From Serratia plymuthica (GTDB lineage: Bacteria; Pseudomonadota; Gammaproteobacteria; Enterobacterales; Enterobacteriaceae): a stretch of DNA of 64,000 nt. The translations under genes were made by a program, and so were the position numbers. The notes under the pieces were generated by a model. That model was not told the DNA's origin, ran no database searches, and saw nothing but the letters and a program-made list of their open reading frames with translations. Numbering within the stretch: position 1 is the stretch's first letter; every line of letters starts with the position of its first letter. The stretch covers positions 2,666,001-2,730,000 of the forward strand of contig NZ_CP068771.1 of the NCBI RefSeq assembly GCF_018336935.1, read 5' to 3'. Shown here one piece after another: positions 39,045-49,336 of the stretch.

Positions 39045-39596
39045 TCAGAAATAACTGACGAAGGGGGCGCTGTCGGGGGCGACAACTTTAGTGGAGGCTT
39101 TCAACTGCGGCGTGCCCAGATAGAGGAAACCGACGATTTCGTCCTGCTCGCGGCAACCGAAGGCTTCACGAACCAGTGGGTGCTCGGTCCATGCACCCGT
39201 GCGCCAGATCCCGTTGAAGCCCTGCGCCAGGGCGGCCATCTGCATCGCCTGCACCGCGCAACCGGCAGAAACCACCTGCTCCCAGCGCGGCACCTTGGTT
39301 TCTTCGCTGCAATGCGCCACCACCGTGATGATCAGCGGGGCACGGAACGGCGCATTGGTCGCCTTTTCTATCGCCGCATCATCCATCTGATCCTGTTTCG
39401 CAGCAGTTTGTAACAATTGGCTGAAACGCTCCAGACCCTGATTCTCGATCATCACAAAACGCCACGGCTGCAGCGCGCCGTGATCGGGCGCACGAAGGCC
39501 TGCATTGATGATATTCTGACGAATGTCCCCCGTTGGCGCTGGAGCCGCGAGGCGCGAGGCAGAACGGCGATTCAGTAAAAGATCCAGTGCATCCAT
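39045..39596 (-). CDS. ydjA: NAD(P)H nitroreductase YdjA
   Basis: A 183-residue FMN-dependent minimal nitroreductase. The FMN-contacting segments are [16 protein letters not shown] at the N-terminus and [17 protein letters not shown]. The C-terminus has GFLYLGTP. It acts as a cytoplasmic homodimer; the physiological substrate is unknown. It lies upstream of selD on the same strand with a 156-bp gap and is divergent from sppA, as in E. coli. Confidence 0.94.
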   Translation of the reverse strand: MDALDLLLNRRSASRLAAPAPTGDIRQNIINAGLRAPDHGALQPWRFVMIENQGLERFSQLLQTAAKQDQMDDAAIEKATNAPFRAPLIITVVAHCSEETKVPRWEQVVSAGCAVQAMQMAALAQGFNGIWRTGAWTEHPLVREAFGCREQDEIVGFLYLGTPQLKASTKVVAPDSAPFVSYF

Positions 39597-39756
39597 TGTA
39601 AACTCCTGATAACAATTTTCATTAAGATCACGTTAACATAGCTCAACGTCGAGTTACAGCCTCGGCAATAGCCTCTGCGACCCTCGATTTAAAGCTGACT
39701 TTTCTTCGTCCGCTCATTAGGATAGCGGAACATTCTCGACTCTTGTTGGAGAGCAC

Positions 39757-41613
39757 ATGCGCACATTGTGGCAAATCATTGCCGGCGTTTTCAGGTGGAC
39801 ATGGCGTCTGCTGAACTTTATCAGGGAACTGATCCTTAATCTGTTCTTGGTGTTGCTGATCCTGGTTGGGGTCGGTATTTATCTTTCATTCCAAAGTTCC
39901 ACGGCCCCCGCCGTCCCGACGAGCGGCGCACTGCTGGTTGATCTGAGCGGCGTGGTCGTTGACCAACCCTCAATGAACAACAAAGTCCGCCAGTGGGGCC
40001 GCGAGCTGTTGGGTGCTTCCAGCAACCGTCTGCAGGAAAACTCGCTGTTCGACGTGGTTGACAGCATCCGCAAGGCCAAAGACGACAAAAACATTACCGG
40101 CATGGTATTGCAATTGAACGACTTTGCCGGCGCCGATCAACCTTCGCTGCAGTACATCGGCAAAGCGCTGCGCGAATTCCGCGACAGCGGCAAGCCGATC
40201 TTCGCCATCGGCGACAGCTATAACCAGACGCAATATTATCTGGCCAGCTACGCCAACAAGATTTATCTGTCGCCACAGGGCGCGGTCGACCTGCACGGTT
40301 TCGCCACCAACAACCTTTACTACAAATCGCTGTTGGAAAAACTCAAGGTGACCACCAACATTTTCCGCGTCGGCACCTACAAATCGGCCGTGGAACCCCT
40401 GATCCGTGACGATATGTCACCGGCGGCGCGTGAGGCTGACAGCCGTTGGATCGGCGGGCTGTGGCAGAATTATCTGGATACCGTGGCGGCCAACCGTCAG
40501 ATTACGCCGCAGCAGCTGTTCCCGGGCGCGGCAGGCGTGCTGACCGGCTTGCAGACCGCCGGCGGGGATACCGCCAGGTTTGCGCTGGACAGCAAATTGG
40601 TGGATGAGCTGGCGTCACGCACCGTCATCGAGAACCAACTGATAAAAACCTTCGGTTGGGACAAGCAGGCGAATGATTACAACGCCACCAGCATTTACGA
40701 TTATCAGCCAAAACCGACGCCGGATCAGGGCGGCAAAATCGCCGTGGTATTTGCCAATGGCGCCATCATGGACGGCCCGCAAACGCCGGGTACCGTTGGG
40801 GGTGATACCACCGCCGCGCAACTGCGCCAGGCGCGTCTTGACCCGGCAATCAAAGCGGTGGTGTTCCGCGTGAACAGCCCAGGGGGGAGCGTCAGCGCTT
40901 CTGAAGTGATCCGTTCCGAACTGGCTGCGGTCCGTGCCGCAGGCAAACCCGTAGTGGTGTCGATGGGCGGCATGGCGGCTTCTGGCGGCTATTGGGTTTC
41001 TACGCCGGCGGACTACATTATCGCCAGCCCGAGCACCCTCACCGGCTCCATCGGTATCTTCGGGGTAATCAATACCTACGAGCAAACGCTGGACAGCGTC
41101 GGCGTGCATACCGACGGTGTCGCAACTTCGCCGCTGGCGGATCTTGCCGTGACCAAGGCGCTGCCGCCGGAGTTCTCACAGATGATGCAGTTGAATATCG
41201 AGAACGGGTATAAAAACTTTATCGATCTGGTTGCCAAGTCGCGCAAAATGACGCCGCAACAGGTCGATCAGATAGCTCAAGGCCACGTGTGGCTCGGCAG
41301 TGACGCCAAAGCCAATGGCCTGGTCGATCAGTTGGGCGATTTCGACGATGCGGTGAAGAAAGCCGTCGAGTTGGCGAAACTGAAACAGTGGCAGCTTAAC
41401 TGGTTTGTCGATACCCCAAGCCTGACCGACATGGTGCTCAGTCAGTTTGGCGTATCTATCCATGCCATGTTGCCGGCGGCCATTCAATCGATGCTGCCGG
41501 CGCCGCTGGCCTCGGTCGCCATGGCGGTGAAGGAGCAACCGGGCTTGTTCAATAATCTGAACGATCCGCAAAACCGCTATGCCATCTGTTTGACCTGCGG
41601 AGAAGTCCGCTAA
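39757..41613 (+). CDS. sppA: Signal peptide peptidase SppA (protease IV)
   Basis: A 618-residue inner-membrane serine protease that degrades cleaved signal peptides. One N-terminal membrane anchor ([20 protein letters not shown], residues ~25-44) precedes two SppA-type domains. The catalytic Lys is in [19 protein letters not shown] (N-terminal domain) and the Ser in [19 protein letters not shown] (C-terminal domain), the Ser-Lys dyad of the long class. It starts after TTGGAGAGCAC and ends before a strong terminator. Confidence 0.96.
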   Translation: MRTLWQIIAGVFRWTWRLLNFIRELILNLFLVLLILVGVGIYLSFQSSTAPAVPTSGALLVDLSGVVVDQPSMNNKVRQWGRELLGASSNRLQENSLFDVVDSIRKAKDDKNITGMVLQLNDFAGADQPSLQYIGKALREFRDSGKPIFAIGDSYNQTQYYLASYANKIYLSPQGAVDLHGFATNNLYYKSLLEKLKVTTNIFRVGTYKSAVEPLIRDDMSPAAREADSRWIGGLWQNYLDTVAANRQITPQQLFPGAAGVLTGLQTAGGDTARFALDSKLVDELASRTVIENQLIKTFGWDKQANDYNATSIYDYQPKPTPDQGGKIAVVFANGAIMDGPQTPGTVGGDTTAAQLRQARLDPAIKAVVFRVNSPGGSVSASEVIRSELAAVRAAGKPVVVSMGGMAASGGYWVSTPADYIIASPSTLTGSIGIFGVINTYEQTLDSVGVHTDGVATSPLADLAVTKALPPEFSQMMQLNIENGYKNFIDLVAKSRKMTPQQVDQIAQGHVWLGSDAKANGLVDQLGDFDDAVKKAVELAKLKQWQLNWFVDTPSLTDMVLSQFGVSIHAMLPAAIQSMLPAPLASVAMAVKEQPGLFNNLNDPQNRYAICLTCGEVR

Positions 41614-41627
41614 CAAAATATTCTTGC

Positions 41628-41652
41628 GCCCGGCACTCGCCGGGCTTTTTTT
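41628..41652 (+). terminator. Terminator of sppA
   Basis: A 7-bp GC stem GCCCGGC/GCCGGGC with loop ACTC, followed by seven T residues. Confidence 0.93.
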
Positions 41653-41706
41653 CTGCCGTTATCCCCCTATAATTCAGCCCATCTTATTTCTGTTAAAACA
41701 ATTACT

Positions 41707-42723
<1,017 letters not shown>

Positions 42724-42746
42724 CCCTGCCCAGATACGGAGCCAAG

Positions 42747-43379
42747 ATGAAAACAGCCCTGTTGTTAATCGATTTGCAAAATGATTTTTGCCCCGGCGGC
42801 GCATTGGCGGTGACGGACGGCGATGCCGCCGTTATCGCCGCCAATCAGGCGATAGCCGCCTGCGTGGCACGCGGCGAACCGGTGGTCGCTTGCCAGGACT
42901 GGCACCCTGCCAATCACCGCAGTTTTGCGGTGAATTCAGACGCCGAAGTAAACACATTGGGTGAACTGGATGGATTGCCGCAGGTGTGGTGGCCGGTGCA
43001 CTGTGTGCAGGAAAGCCCAGGGGCGGAACTTCATCCACAGTTGCACCGACAGGCCATTGTCGAGGTGTTCCGTAAAGGCCAAAACCCGGATATCGACAGC
43101 TACAGCGCATTCTTTGACAACGGCCACCGTGCGCAAACCGCGCTGGACGGCTGGTTGAGGTCTCAGGGCGTCACCCGGTTGGCCATCATGGGGCTGGCGA
43201 CCGATTACTGCGTGAAATTCAGCGTTCTGGATGCGCTGGAGCTTGGGTATGAGACCGCAGTCATTACCGACGGCTGCCGTGGCGTCGATTTGCAACCAGG
43301 CGATAGCCAGAAAGCGTTCCTGGCGATGGAACAGGCCGGTGCACGGCTAGTTACCCTGTCACAATTCATCGCACATTAA
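42747..43379 (+). CDS. pncA: Nicotinamidase
   Basis: A 210-residue hydrolase of the isochorismatase superfamily turning nicotinamide into nicotinate for NAD salvage; it would also activate pyrazinamide. The catalytic Asp is in LLLIDLQNDFCPGGAL, metal ligands are in CQDWHPANHRSF, and the catalytic Cys is in IMGLATDYCVKFSVLDA. GGAG lies upstream. It is the second gene of the ansA-pncA operon. Confidence 0.96.
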   Translation: MKTALLLIDLQNDFCPGGALAVTDGDAAVIAANQAIAACVARGEPVVACQDWHPANHRSFAVNSDAEVNTLGELDGLPQVWWPVHCVQESPGAELHPQLHRQAIVEVFRKGQNPDIDSYSAFFDNGHRAQTALDGWLRSQGVTRLAIMGLATDYCVKFSVLDALELGYETAVITDGCRGVDLQPGDSQKAFLAMEQAGARLVTLSQFIAH

Positions 43380-43385
43380 TTCCAT

Positions 43386-43404
43386 CGGGCGCCCAACGCG
43401 CCCG
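43386..43404 (+). terminator. Hairpin after pncA
   Basis: A 7-bp GC stem CGGGCGC/GCGCCCG with a 5-nt loop starts 7 bp after the pncA stop. The downstream tract is pyrimidine-rich (CCTCTTCTCC) but not pure T, so termination strength is uncertain. Confidence 0.55.
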
Positions 43405-43611
43405 CCTCTTCTCCCCCGCGCAAATCTCGATATCGCTCACATTTCAACCATTCCCCTGTAATGACATCTTGTTCGTGCGCGTTGCTTTTGCTGTTATGAC
43501 AGCTGATGCCTTGGCATCAATGGGTTATACGCATCCGGGGCCCCTTTGAGCCCGGCTTTATATTACCGCCTGAGGCGGTTTCGGTCGGCCTTGTCGACCA
43601 AAGGAGATAAC

Positions 43612-44892
43612 ATGGCATTACCCCGTAAACTGCTGCCTTTGCTGGTAGCGGTGCAGTTAGGTATGGCCGGCGTCGGCATGGCTCACGCGGCTTCTTACCT
43701 GTCAGTCGGCTATTTTAACGGTGGCGGCGATGTCACTGCCGGCCCCGGCGGCGATATCAACAAGCTGGACGTCACCCAAATCACCCACCTCAACTACTCT
43801 TTCGGCCTGATTTACAACAACGAGAAAGAGGAAACCAACCCGGCGTTGAAAGACCCGGCGCGTCTGCATCAGATCTATTTATCGCCGAAGGTTGAGGCCG
43901 ATCTAAAACTGTTGCCGGTGTTGCGCAAACAAAACCCGGAGTTGAAGGTGCTGCTTTCCGTCGGCGGTTGGGGAGCACGCGGTTTTTCCGGCGCCGCCGC
44001 CACACTGGAAAGCCGGGCAATCTTTATCCGCTCGGTACAACAGGTGATTAAACGCTATCAACTCGACGGCATCGATCTCGACTGGGAATACCCGGTCAAC
44101 GGCGCCTGGGGCCTGGTCGAAAGCCAACCGGCGGATCGAGCCAACTTCACCCTGCTGCTGGGAGAACTGCATAAGGCGCTGGATAAAGGGAAATTGCTGA
44201 CCATCGCCGTCGGCGCCAACGCCAAAAGCCCGCAGGAATGGGTCGATGTGAAAGGCATTGCGCCCTATCTCGATTACATCAACCTGATGACCTACGACAT
44301 GGCGTATGGTACCCAGTATTTCAATTCCAACCTGTATGACTCCAAACAGTGGCCAACCGTCGCCGCCGCCGATCGTTATAGCGCCAATTTTGTGGTGGAT
44401 AACTATCTGGCTGCCGGACTGAAGCCCGCACAGTTGAACCTGGGTATCGGTTTTTACGGCCGGGTACCTAAACGGGCTACGGAGCCGGGCATCGATTGGG
44501 ATAAACCGGATGCGGCTAAAAATCCGGTTACCCACCCCTATTTTTCCGCGCGGGAAACCGCCGTGTTCAAATCGTTGGGGTTGGATCTGACCAAGGACAG
44601 CTATTTCAAGTACAACGACATCGTCAGCAAATTGCTGAACGACCCACAACGGCGCTTCAGCGCCCATTGGGACAGCGACGCCAAAGTCCCCTATCTGACC
44701 CTGCAATCCGCCGAGGGCAAACCCTTGTTTGCGATTTCGTATGAGAATCCGCGTTCGGTCGCGATCAAAGCTGACTACATCAAAAGCAAAGGGCTGGGCG
44801 GTGCCATGTTCTGGGAGTATGGCGCAGACGACAACAATCGGCTGGCACGCCAGTTGGCAGAGTCACTGGGGATAAACGGCGGGAAACGCTAA
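43612..44892 (+). CDS. Secreted GH18 chitinase
   Basis: A 426-residue protein with a signal peptide (MALPRKLLPLLVAVQLGMAG, cleavage near AHA-AS at ~27) followed directly by a family 18 catalytic domain. The chitinase motifs are LLSVGGWG at 115-122, DGIDLDWEYP with acid catalyst Glu159 (D152/D155/D157), and NLMTYDMAYG. No chitin-binding or fibronectin domain is present, unlike ChiA, ChiB or ChiC; the size is closer to Serratia ChiD, but I do not assign that name. The start follows AAAGGAGATA. It interrupts the E. coli-like order between pncA and yeaC. Two small hairpins lie just before the ribosome site. Confidence 0.92.
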   Translation: MALPRKLLPLLVAVQLGMAGVGMAHAASYLSVGYFNGGGDVTAGPGGDINKLDVTQITHLNYSFGLIYNNEKEETNPALKDPARLHQIYLSPKVEADLKLLPVLRKQNPELKVLLSVGGWGARGFSGAAATLESRAIFIRSVQQVIKRYQLDGIDLDWEYPVNGAWGLVESQPADRANFTLLLGELHKALDKGKLLTIAVGANAKSPQEWVDVKGIAPYLDYINLMTYDMAYGTQYFNSNLYDSKQWPTVAAADRYSANFVVDNYLAAGLKPAQLNLGIGFYGRVPKRATEPGIDWDKPDAAKNPVTHPYFSARETAVFKSLGLDLTKDSYFKYNDIVSKLLNDPQRRFSAHWDSDAKVPYLTLQSAEGKPLFAISYENPRSVAIKADYIKSKGLGGAMFWEYGADDNNRLARQLAESLGINGGKR

Positions 44893-44896
44893 ACCA

Positions 44897-44920
44897 CAGG
44901 GCGATGCACGCATCGCCCTG
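44897..44920. terminator. Hairpin between the chitinase gene and yeaC
   Basis: An 11-bp perfect stem CAGGGCGATGC/GCATCGCCCTG with a 2-nt gap starts 4 bp after the chitinase stop. The T-tract is interrupted. It lies between convergent genes. Confidence 0.6.
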
Positions 44921-44929
44921 CTGTTCGAT

Positions 44930-45202
44930 TTATTGCGGCTTCAGCTTAACCAGCGGTTCGGCAACGAACTGCTGTTTCAGTTCCTGCTTGCTCTTCATCA
45001 CAATCTGACCGTCAGTGCCAATAGTCATATGTTGCGGGTCGGCATTGTTCAACGATTGCCACAGCATCACCGCCTGCAAACTGTTTTCTTTCTGTTCCGG
45101 CGTCAGCGCAACGCCGTCCGGCCATTTGCCCAATTCTACGGCCTGCACCAGGCGCTGATAGATTTCCGGGGTCATTGCGGCAATCAGGTCTTTCACGTCC
45201 AT
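44930..45202 (-). CDS. yeaC: DUF1315 family protein YeaC
   Basis: A 90-residue cytoplasmic protein nearly identical in pattern to E. coli YeaC: MDVKDLIAAMTPEIYQRLVQ, then AVELGKWPDGVALTPEQKEN and MTIGTDGQIVMKSKQELK. Function unknown. It lies 63 bp after msrB on the same strand and is probably co-transcribed with it, as in E. coli. Confidence 0.93.
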   Translation of the reverse strand: MDVKDLIAAMTPEIYQRLVQAVELGKWPDGVALTPEQKENSLQAVMLWQSLNNADPQHMTIGTDGQIVMKSKQELKQQFVAEPLVKLKPQ

Positions 45203-45265
45203 CAGAGCATTTCCTCACTCGTGGAAGAATAATTAGCTGAATCGATTTTTCTGGCTGAATATGCC

Positions 45266-45679
45266 TCAGCCGGCGGTTTTTTCGCCGCTCTCACCGTCGG
45301 TAAAACTCAGCGAAGCCGAGTTAACGCAGAAGCGCTCACCGGTAGGCTGCGGGCCATCGGGGAATACGTGGCCCAGATGAGCGTCACAGTGACCGCAGCG
45401 AATCTCGACCCGATGCATATTGTGCGAATTATCATCAATATAACGAATCGCATCGTCGGATACCGGCTCATAAAAGCTTGGCCAGCCACAGCCGGAGTCA
45501 TACTTGCTGTCGGAATAGAACAGCGGATGATTGCAGCACAGGCAATGGTATACACCCTCGCGCTTGTTGTGCAGCAATTTACCGGAATACGGCGCTTCAG
45601 TGCCCCGTTGTTGGGTCACATAACGTTGGATTTCATTCAGTTCCGTGGCCGGATGGTCAGGGGTTGTGTCTTTAGCCAT
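45266..45679 (-). CDS. msrB: Peptide-methionine (R)-S-oxide reductase MsrB
   Basis: A 137-residue enzyme that repairs Met-R-sulfoxide in proteins. Zinc is held by two CxxC pairs ([10 protein letters not shown] and [11 protein letters not shown]). The catalytic Cys is in [13 protein letters not shown], and [11 protein letters not shown] is conserved. The start at ATG 45679 (MAKDTTPDH) fits the family; a longer reading adds a hydrophobic stretch not seen in MsrB. It is divergent from gapA. Confidence 0.95.
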   Translation of the reverse strand: MAKDTTPDHPATELNEIQRYVTQQRGTEAPYSGKLLHNKREGVYHCLCCNHPLFYSDSKYDSGCGWPSFYEPVSDDAIRYIDDNSHNMHRVEIRCGHCDAHLGHVFPDGPQPTGERFCVNSASLSFTDGESGEKTAG

Positions 45680-45803
45680 TTGCGTGATTCTCTGAATGTG
45701 GATAATGTCAACGAAAACAATGAGTAATAATAACAAAAAATTAACAACATTGCAGTGCTTTTTGGCCTAAACTGTAGCGCATAAAGGTCACGTCGCGACA
45801 TTA

Positions 45804-45819
45804 TGTGACACCGATCACA
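45804..45819. promoter_or_regulatory. CRP box in the msrB-gapA gap
   Basis: TGTGACACCGATCACA is a perfect match to TGTGA-N6-TCACA, with flanking TTA and TAT. It lies 209 bp before the gapA ATG in a 348-bp divergent region. E. coli gapA has a CRP-dependent promoter among several, which fits; it could also serve msrB. Confidence 0.85.
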
Positions 45820-46015
45820 TATATGAAGCAGGGTGACTTTATACTTAGCGGTTTGACCCCATATAACGGATGAGGCCGAACGCAAACGGAATGTGCAAGA
45901 AGCGCGCAGATCAAGCTCCGCGATTTGATTTGACGCAAGAATTGACACGATTCCGCTTGACGCTTGGTAAGGTTTTTGTAATTTTACAACCAACCTTTTA
46001 TTCACTAACAAATAG

Positions 46016-47023
<1,008 letters not shown>

Positions 47024-47048
47024 TGGAATGATGTAAAGCTGATAATAA

Positions 47049-47073
47049 GGGCGACATTTTTGTCGCCTTTTTT
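47049..47073 (+). terminator. Terminator of gapA
   Basis: A stem GGCGAC/GTCGCC with a T-rich loop, followed by six or more T residues. It lies 25 bp after gapA and just upstream of yeaD. Confidence 0.85.
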
Positions 47074-47101
47074 GTTTCTACGGCGAAAAAAAGGCTACAT
47101 A

Positions 47102-47977
47102 ATGAACGAAAAAATTTTCACCCTGCCCGTTACCGAACAAATTTCACCTTACATCAGTCAACGTCAGCTCGAAGAACTGCCGGTGGTGGTCGTATCCCAC
47201 CCGAAAGTTCGCGCTGCTGTCGCGCTACAGGGCGCGCATCTGCTGGCCTGGCAACCTACCGGCGACAAACCGGTTATCTGGCTGAGCAATAACACGCCAT
47301 TCAAAAAAGGGAGCGCCATTCGCGGCGGCGTGCCTATTTGCTGGCCCTGGTTTGGCCCGGTAGCACAACCCTCGCACGGTTTCGCCCGCAATCAATCCTG
47401 GAATCTGACCGCGCATGATGAAGACGACAGCGGTGTCATTCTGACCTTTACGCTGAAAGACAATGAGCAAACCCGCAAGCTGTGGCCACATGCCTTTACG
47501 CTGATTGCCCGTTTCAAGCTGGGTGAAGAATGCGAGATCGAGCTGGAGTCCCACGGCGACTACCAGGCTACCGCTGCGCTGCATACTTACTTCCAGGTCG
47601 GTGATATTGAACAAGTTAAAGTTGCAGGCCTTGGCGAACCTTATCTCGACAAAGTGGCCGGTGGAGCGGAAGCTCGCCAGACTGGGGATGTGGCGTTTAT
47701 TGGCCAAACCGATCGGGTCTACACCAAGCCGGACGCGTTCAGCCTGATCAAGGATCCTGCACTACAACGCACCATTGAGGTTCATCACCATCATATGAGC
47801 GATGTCATTGCCTGGAACCCGGGCGTGGAACTGTCCTGCAGTATGGCAGATATGGCGAATGACGGTTATAAAACCATGGTTTGCGTGGAAACCGGCCGCG
47901 TCAGTAAACCACTGGTGGCCGCAGGCGAACAACCTGCACGGCTGGCGGTAACCTTCCGCTGCCGTAAAAACGCCTGA
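47102..47977 (+). CDS. yeaD: Glucose-6-phosphate 1-epimerase family protein YeaD
   Basis: A 291-residue galactose-mutarotase-fold protein that interconverts alpha and beta hexose-6-phosphates. Conserved segments are IRGGVPICWPWFGP (substrate loop), AALHTYFQVGD with the catalytic His, and VAWNPG-like IAWNPGVELS. The start at ATG 47102 (MNEKIFTLPV) is placed after the gapA terminator; a 14-codon extension would overlap the hairpin. It lies next to gapA as in E. coli. Confidence 0.94.
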   Translation: MNEKIFTLPVTEQISPYISQRQLEELPVVVVSHPKVRAAVALQGAHLLAWQPTGDKPVIWLSNNTPFKKGSAIRGGVPICWPWFGPVAQPSHGFARNQSWNLTAHDEDDSGVILTFTLKDNEQTRKLWPHAFTLIARFKLGEECEIELESHGDYQATAALHTYFQVGDIEQVKVAGLGEPYLDKVAGGAEARQTGDVAFIGQTDRVYTKPDAFSLIKDPALQRTIEVHHHHMSDVIAWNPGVELSCSMADMANDGYKTMVCVETGRVSKPLVAAGEQPARLAVTFRCRKNA

Positions 47978-48081
47978 TGCTCTCAGGGCGACAAACCGCT
48001 CGCCCTGCTTAGCTCCCTTCTCCGACCACCCAACCCCCTACCCACACGATATCAGCATCATTTAATGCACCACAGATGTGC

Positions 48082-48105
48082 AAAAGGGGCACGAATGCCC
48101 CTTTT
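48082..48105. terminator. Terminator between yeaD and mipA
   Basis: A 10-bp stem AAAAGGGGCA/TGCCCCTTTT with loop CGAA, usable from both sides of the convergent pair. A second 9-bp hairpin (ATTGCACAA/TTGTGCAAT, 48116-48136) lies right before the mipA stop codon. Confidence 0.88.
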
Positions 48106-48142
48106 CAATGCAGTCATTGCACAATGTTTGTGCAATTTGATT

Positions 48143-48907
48143 TTAGAAGCTGTAGCTCACACCCGTCATCAACAACCCGGTGTAAGATTTATCAACCATT
48201 GGGCTGTCTTTGACTTCATCAGACAGTTGGATGTAACGCCCGGTGAAGAAAGCATTCCAGTCCTTGTTGATCTGATAGTTGGCGCTCAGCTCAACGTAAG
48301 GTGCCCAACTGTCGCCTGGCGTGTAGCTGTCCAGACCGCTGCGGCGAGATTCGTGATCGCTGACACCATAGTAGTATTTGTTCTGGTTTTTGCTGCTCCA
48401 CATCACGCCCACGCCAGGAACCAGAGTCAAAGCGTCTAAATCGAATTTGTAGAGATAGGCGACATCCCCCATCAGACCGTTGCTGTTGTTCAGCATATCA
48501 CCGGTAAATGTGGTGCGGATCGAGCCCCATTCGGCATTATGGGTATAAGCCAGGCCAGCCATCAACGTACCGCGACGTTTATCCAGGCGTTTCATGCGAT
48601 CGTCGTCACTGTCGCCAGGACGGTAACCAAACGGCGAGTAATACCCCATGACGCTCAGCTGATTTTCCTGATCTTTCCACAGGTAATACCCGGCAGTCAG
48701 CGTGCGGAAGTAGAAGTCGTCGCCTTCATAGTTAATAACGGGTACCGGGTAGACGCGGTCCTGATAACCACGGTACGCGTCAGGGCTAACCAGCGCTGCG
48801 GCGCCGAGCGACCAGGTTCCTGCCTGAGCACTTTGTGCGCAAACCATTGCGGAAGCGATAATTGCTAGCGTTTTGAGTTGAAATATCTTCACTGGTTCTT
48901 TTTCCAT
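48143..48907 (-). CDS. mipA: MipA/OmpV family outer-membrane protein
   Basis: An outer-membrane beta-barrel of ~254 residues, with signal peptide (MEKEPVKIFQLKTLAIIASA to QSAQA). VYPVPVINYEGDDFYFRTL, LDKRRGTLMAGLAYTHNAEW and the C-terminal DSPMVDKSYTGLLMTGVSYS ending in Phe match E. coli MipA. E. coli MipA was proposed as a scaffold between MltA and PBP1B. I give ATG 48907, but GTG 48892 (a start of MKIFQLKTLAI) gives a better signal-peptide n-region. Position beside yeaG is as in E. coli. Confidence 0.9.
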   Translation of the reverse strand: MEKEPVKIFQLKTLAIIASAMVCAQSAQAGTWSLGAAALVSPDAYRGYQDRVYPVPVINYEGDDFYFRTLTAGYYLWKDQENQLSVMGYYSPFGYRPGDSDDDRMKRLDKRRGTLMAGLAYTHNAEWGSIRTTFTGDMLNNSNGLMGDVAYLYKFDLDALTLVPGVGVMWSSKNQNKYYYGVSDHESRRSGLDSYTPGDSWAPYVELSANYQINKDWNAFFTGRYIQLSDEVKDSPMVDKSYTGLLMTGVSYSF

Positions 48908-49231
48908 AAATAACAGGGTTAATAGCTGGCTTAGTTTATGTGAAAACACCGTTACACGCTAAATCTTTACAATAGAAAATGACCAAGATCGAATAACTTA
49001 GATCGGAAATATGAATTAATCATGGCAGAACAATGACGTTTTTTGCCGCAGCCCGCGCCAGACAAGGCGTTTGGCCATCCCTGTCACAACTGAGTCATTG
49101 ATATGACTTAAAAAAAGCTTTTTATGGCGCAGGAAATTTTCCGGTATGCCAACTAAGCTTAAATCAGAAGGTGAATTTATCCTGGGCCCAGTGGCAATAC
49201 AGCGCAACTCGCGATAATAAGCGCACCAAGT

Positions 49232-49247
49232 TGGCATACGGGTTGCT
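49232..49247 (+). promoter_or_regulatory. Sigma-54 promoter of yeaG
   Basis: TGGCATACGGGTTGCT has the -24 element TGGCATA and the -12 element TTGCT with the correct GG-N10-GC spacing, matching the consensus TGGCACG-N4-TTGCW closely. It is about 90 bp before the yeaG ATG inside a 429-bp gap. E. coli yeaGH is reported to be sigma-54/NtrC controlled under nitrogen starvation. NtrC sites were not clearly found. Confidence 0.85.
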
Positions 49248-49336
49248 GTACTCAGGTAATAACTTCTTCTTTCGGGAGCCAAAACACTATCACCAGCTCC
49301 CTTTAACCTGTGCTAATAACGAAAAGGACGGGCATC

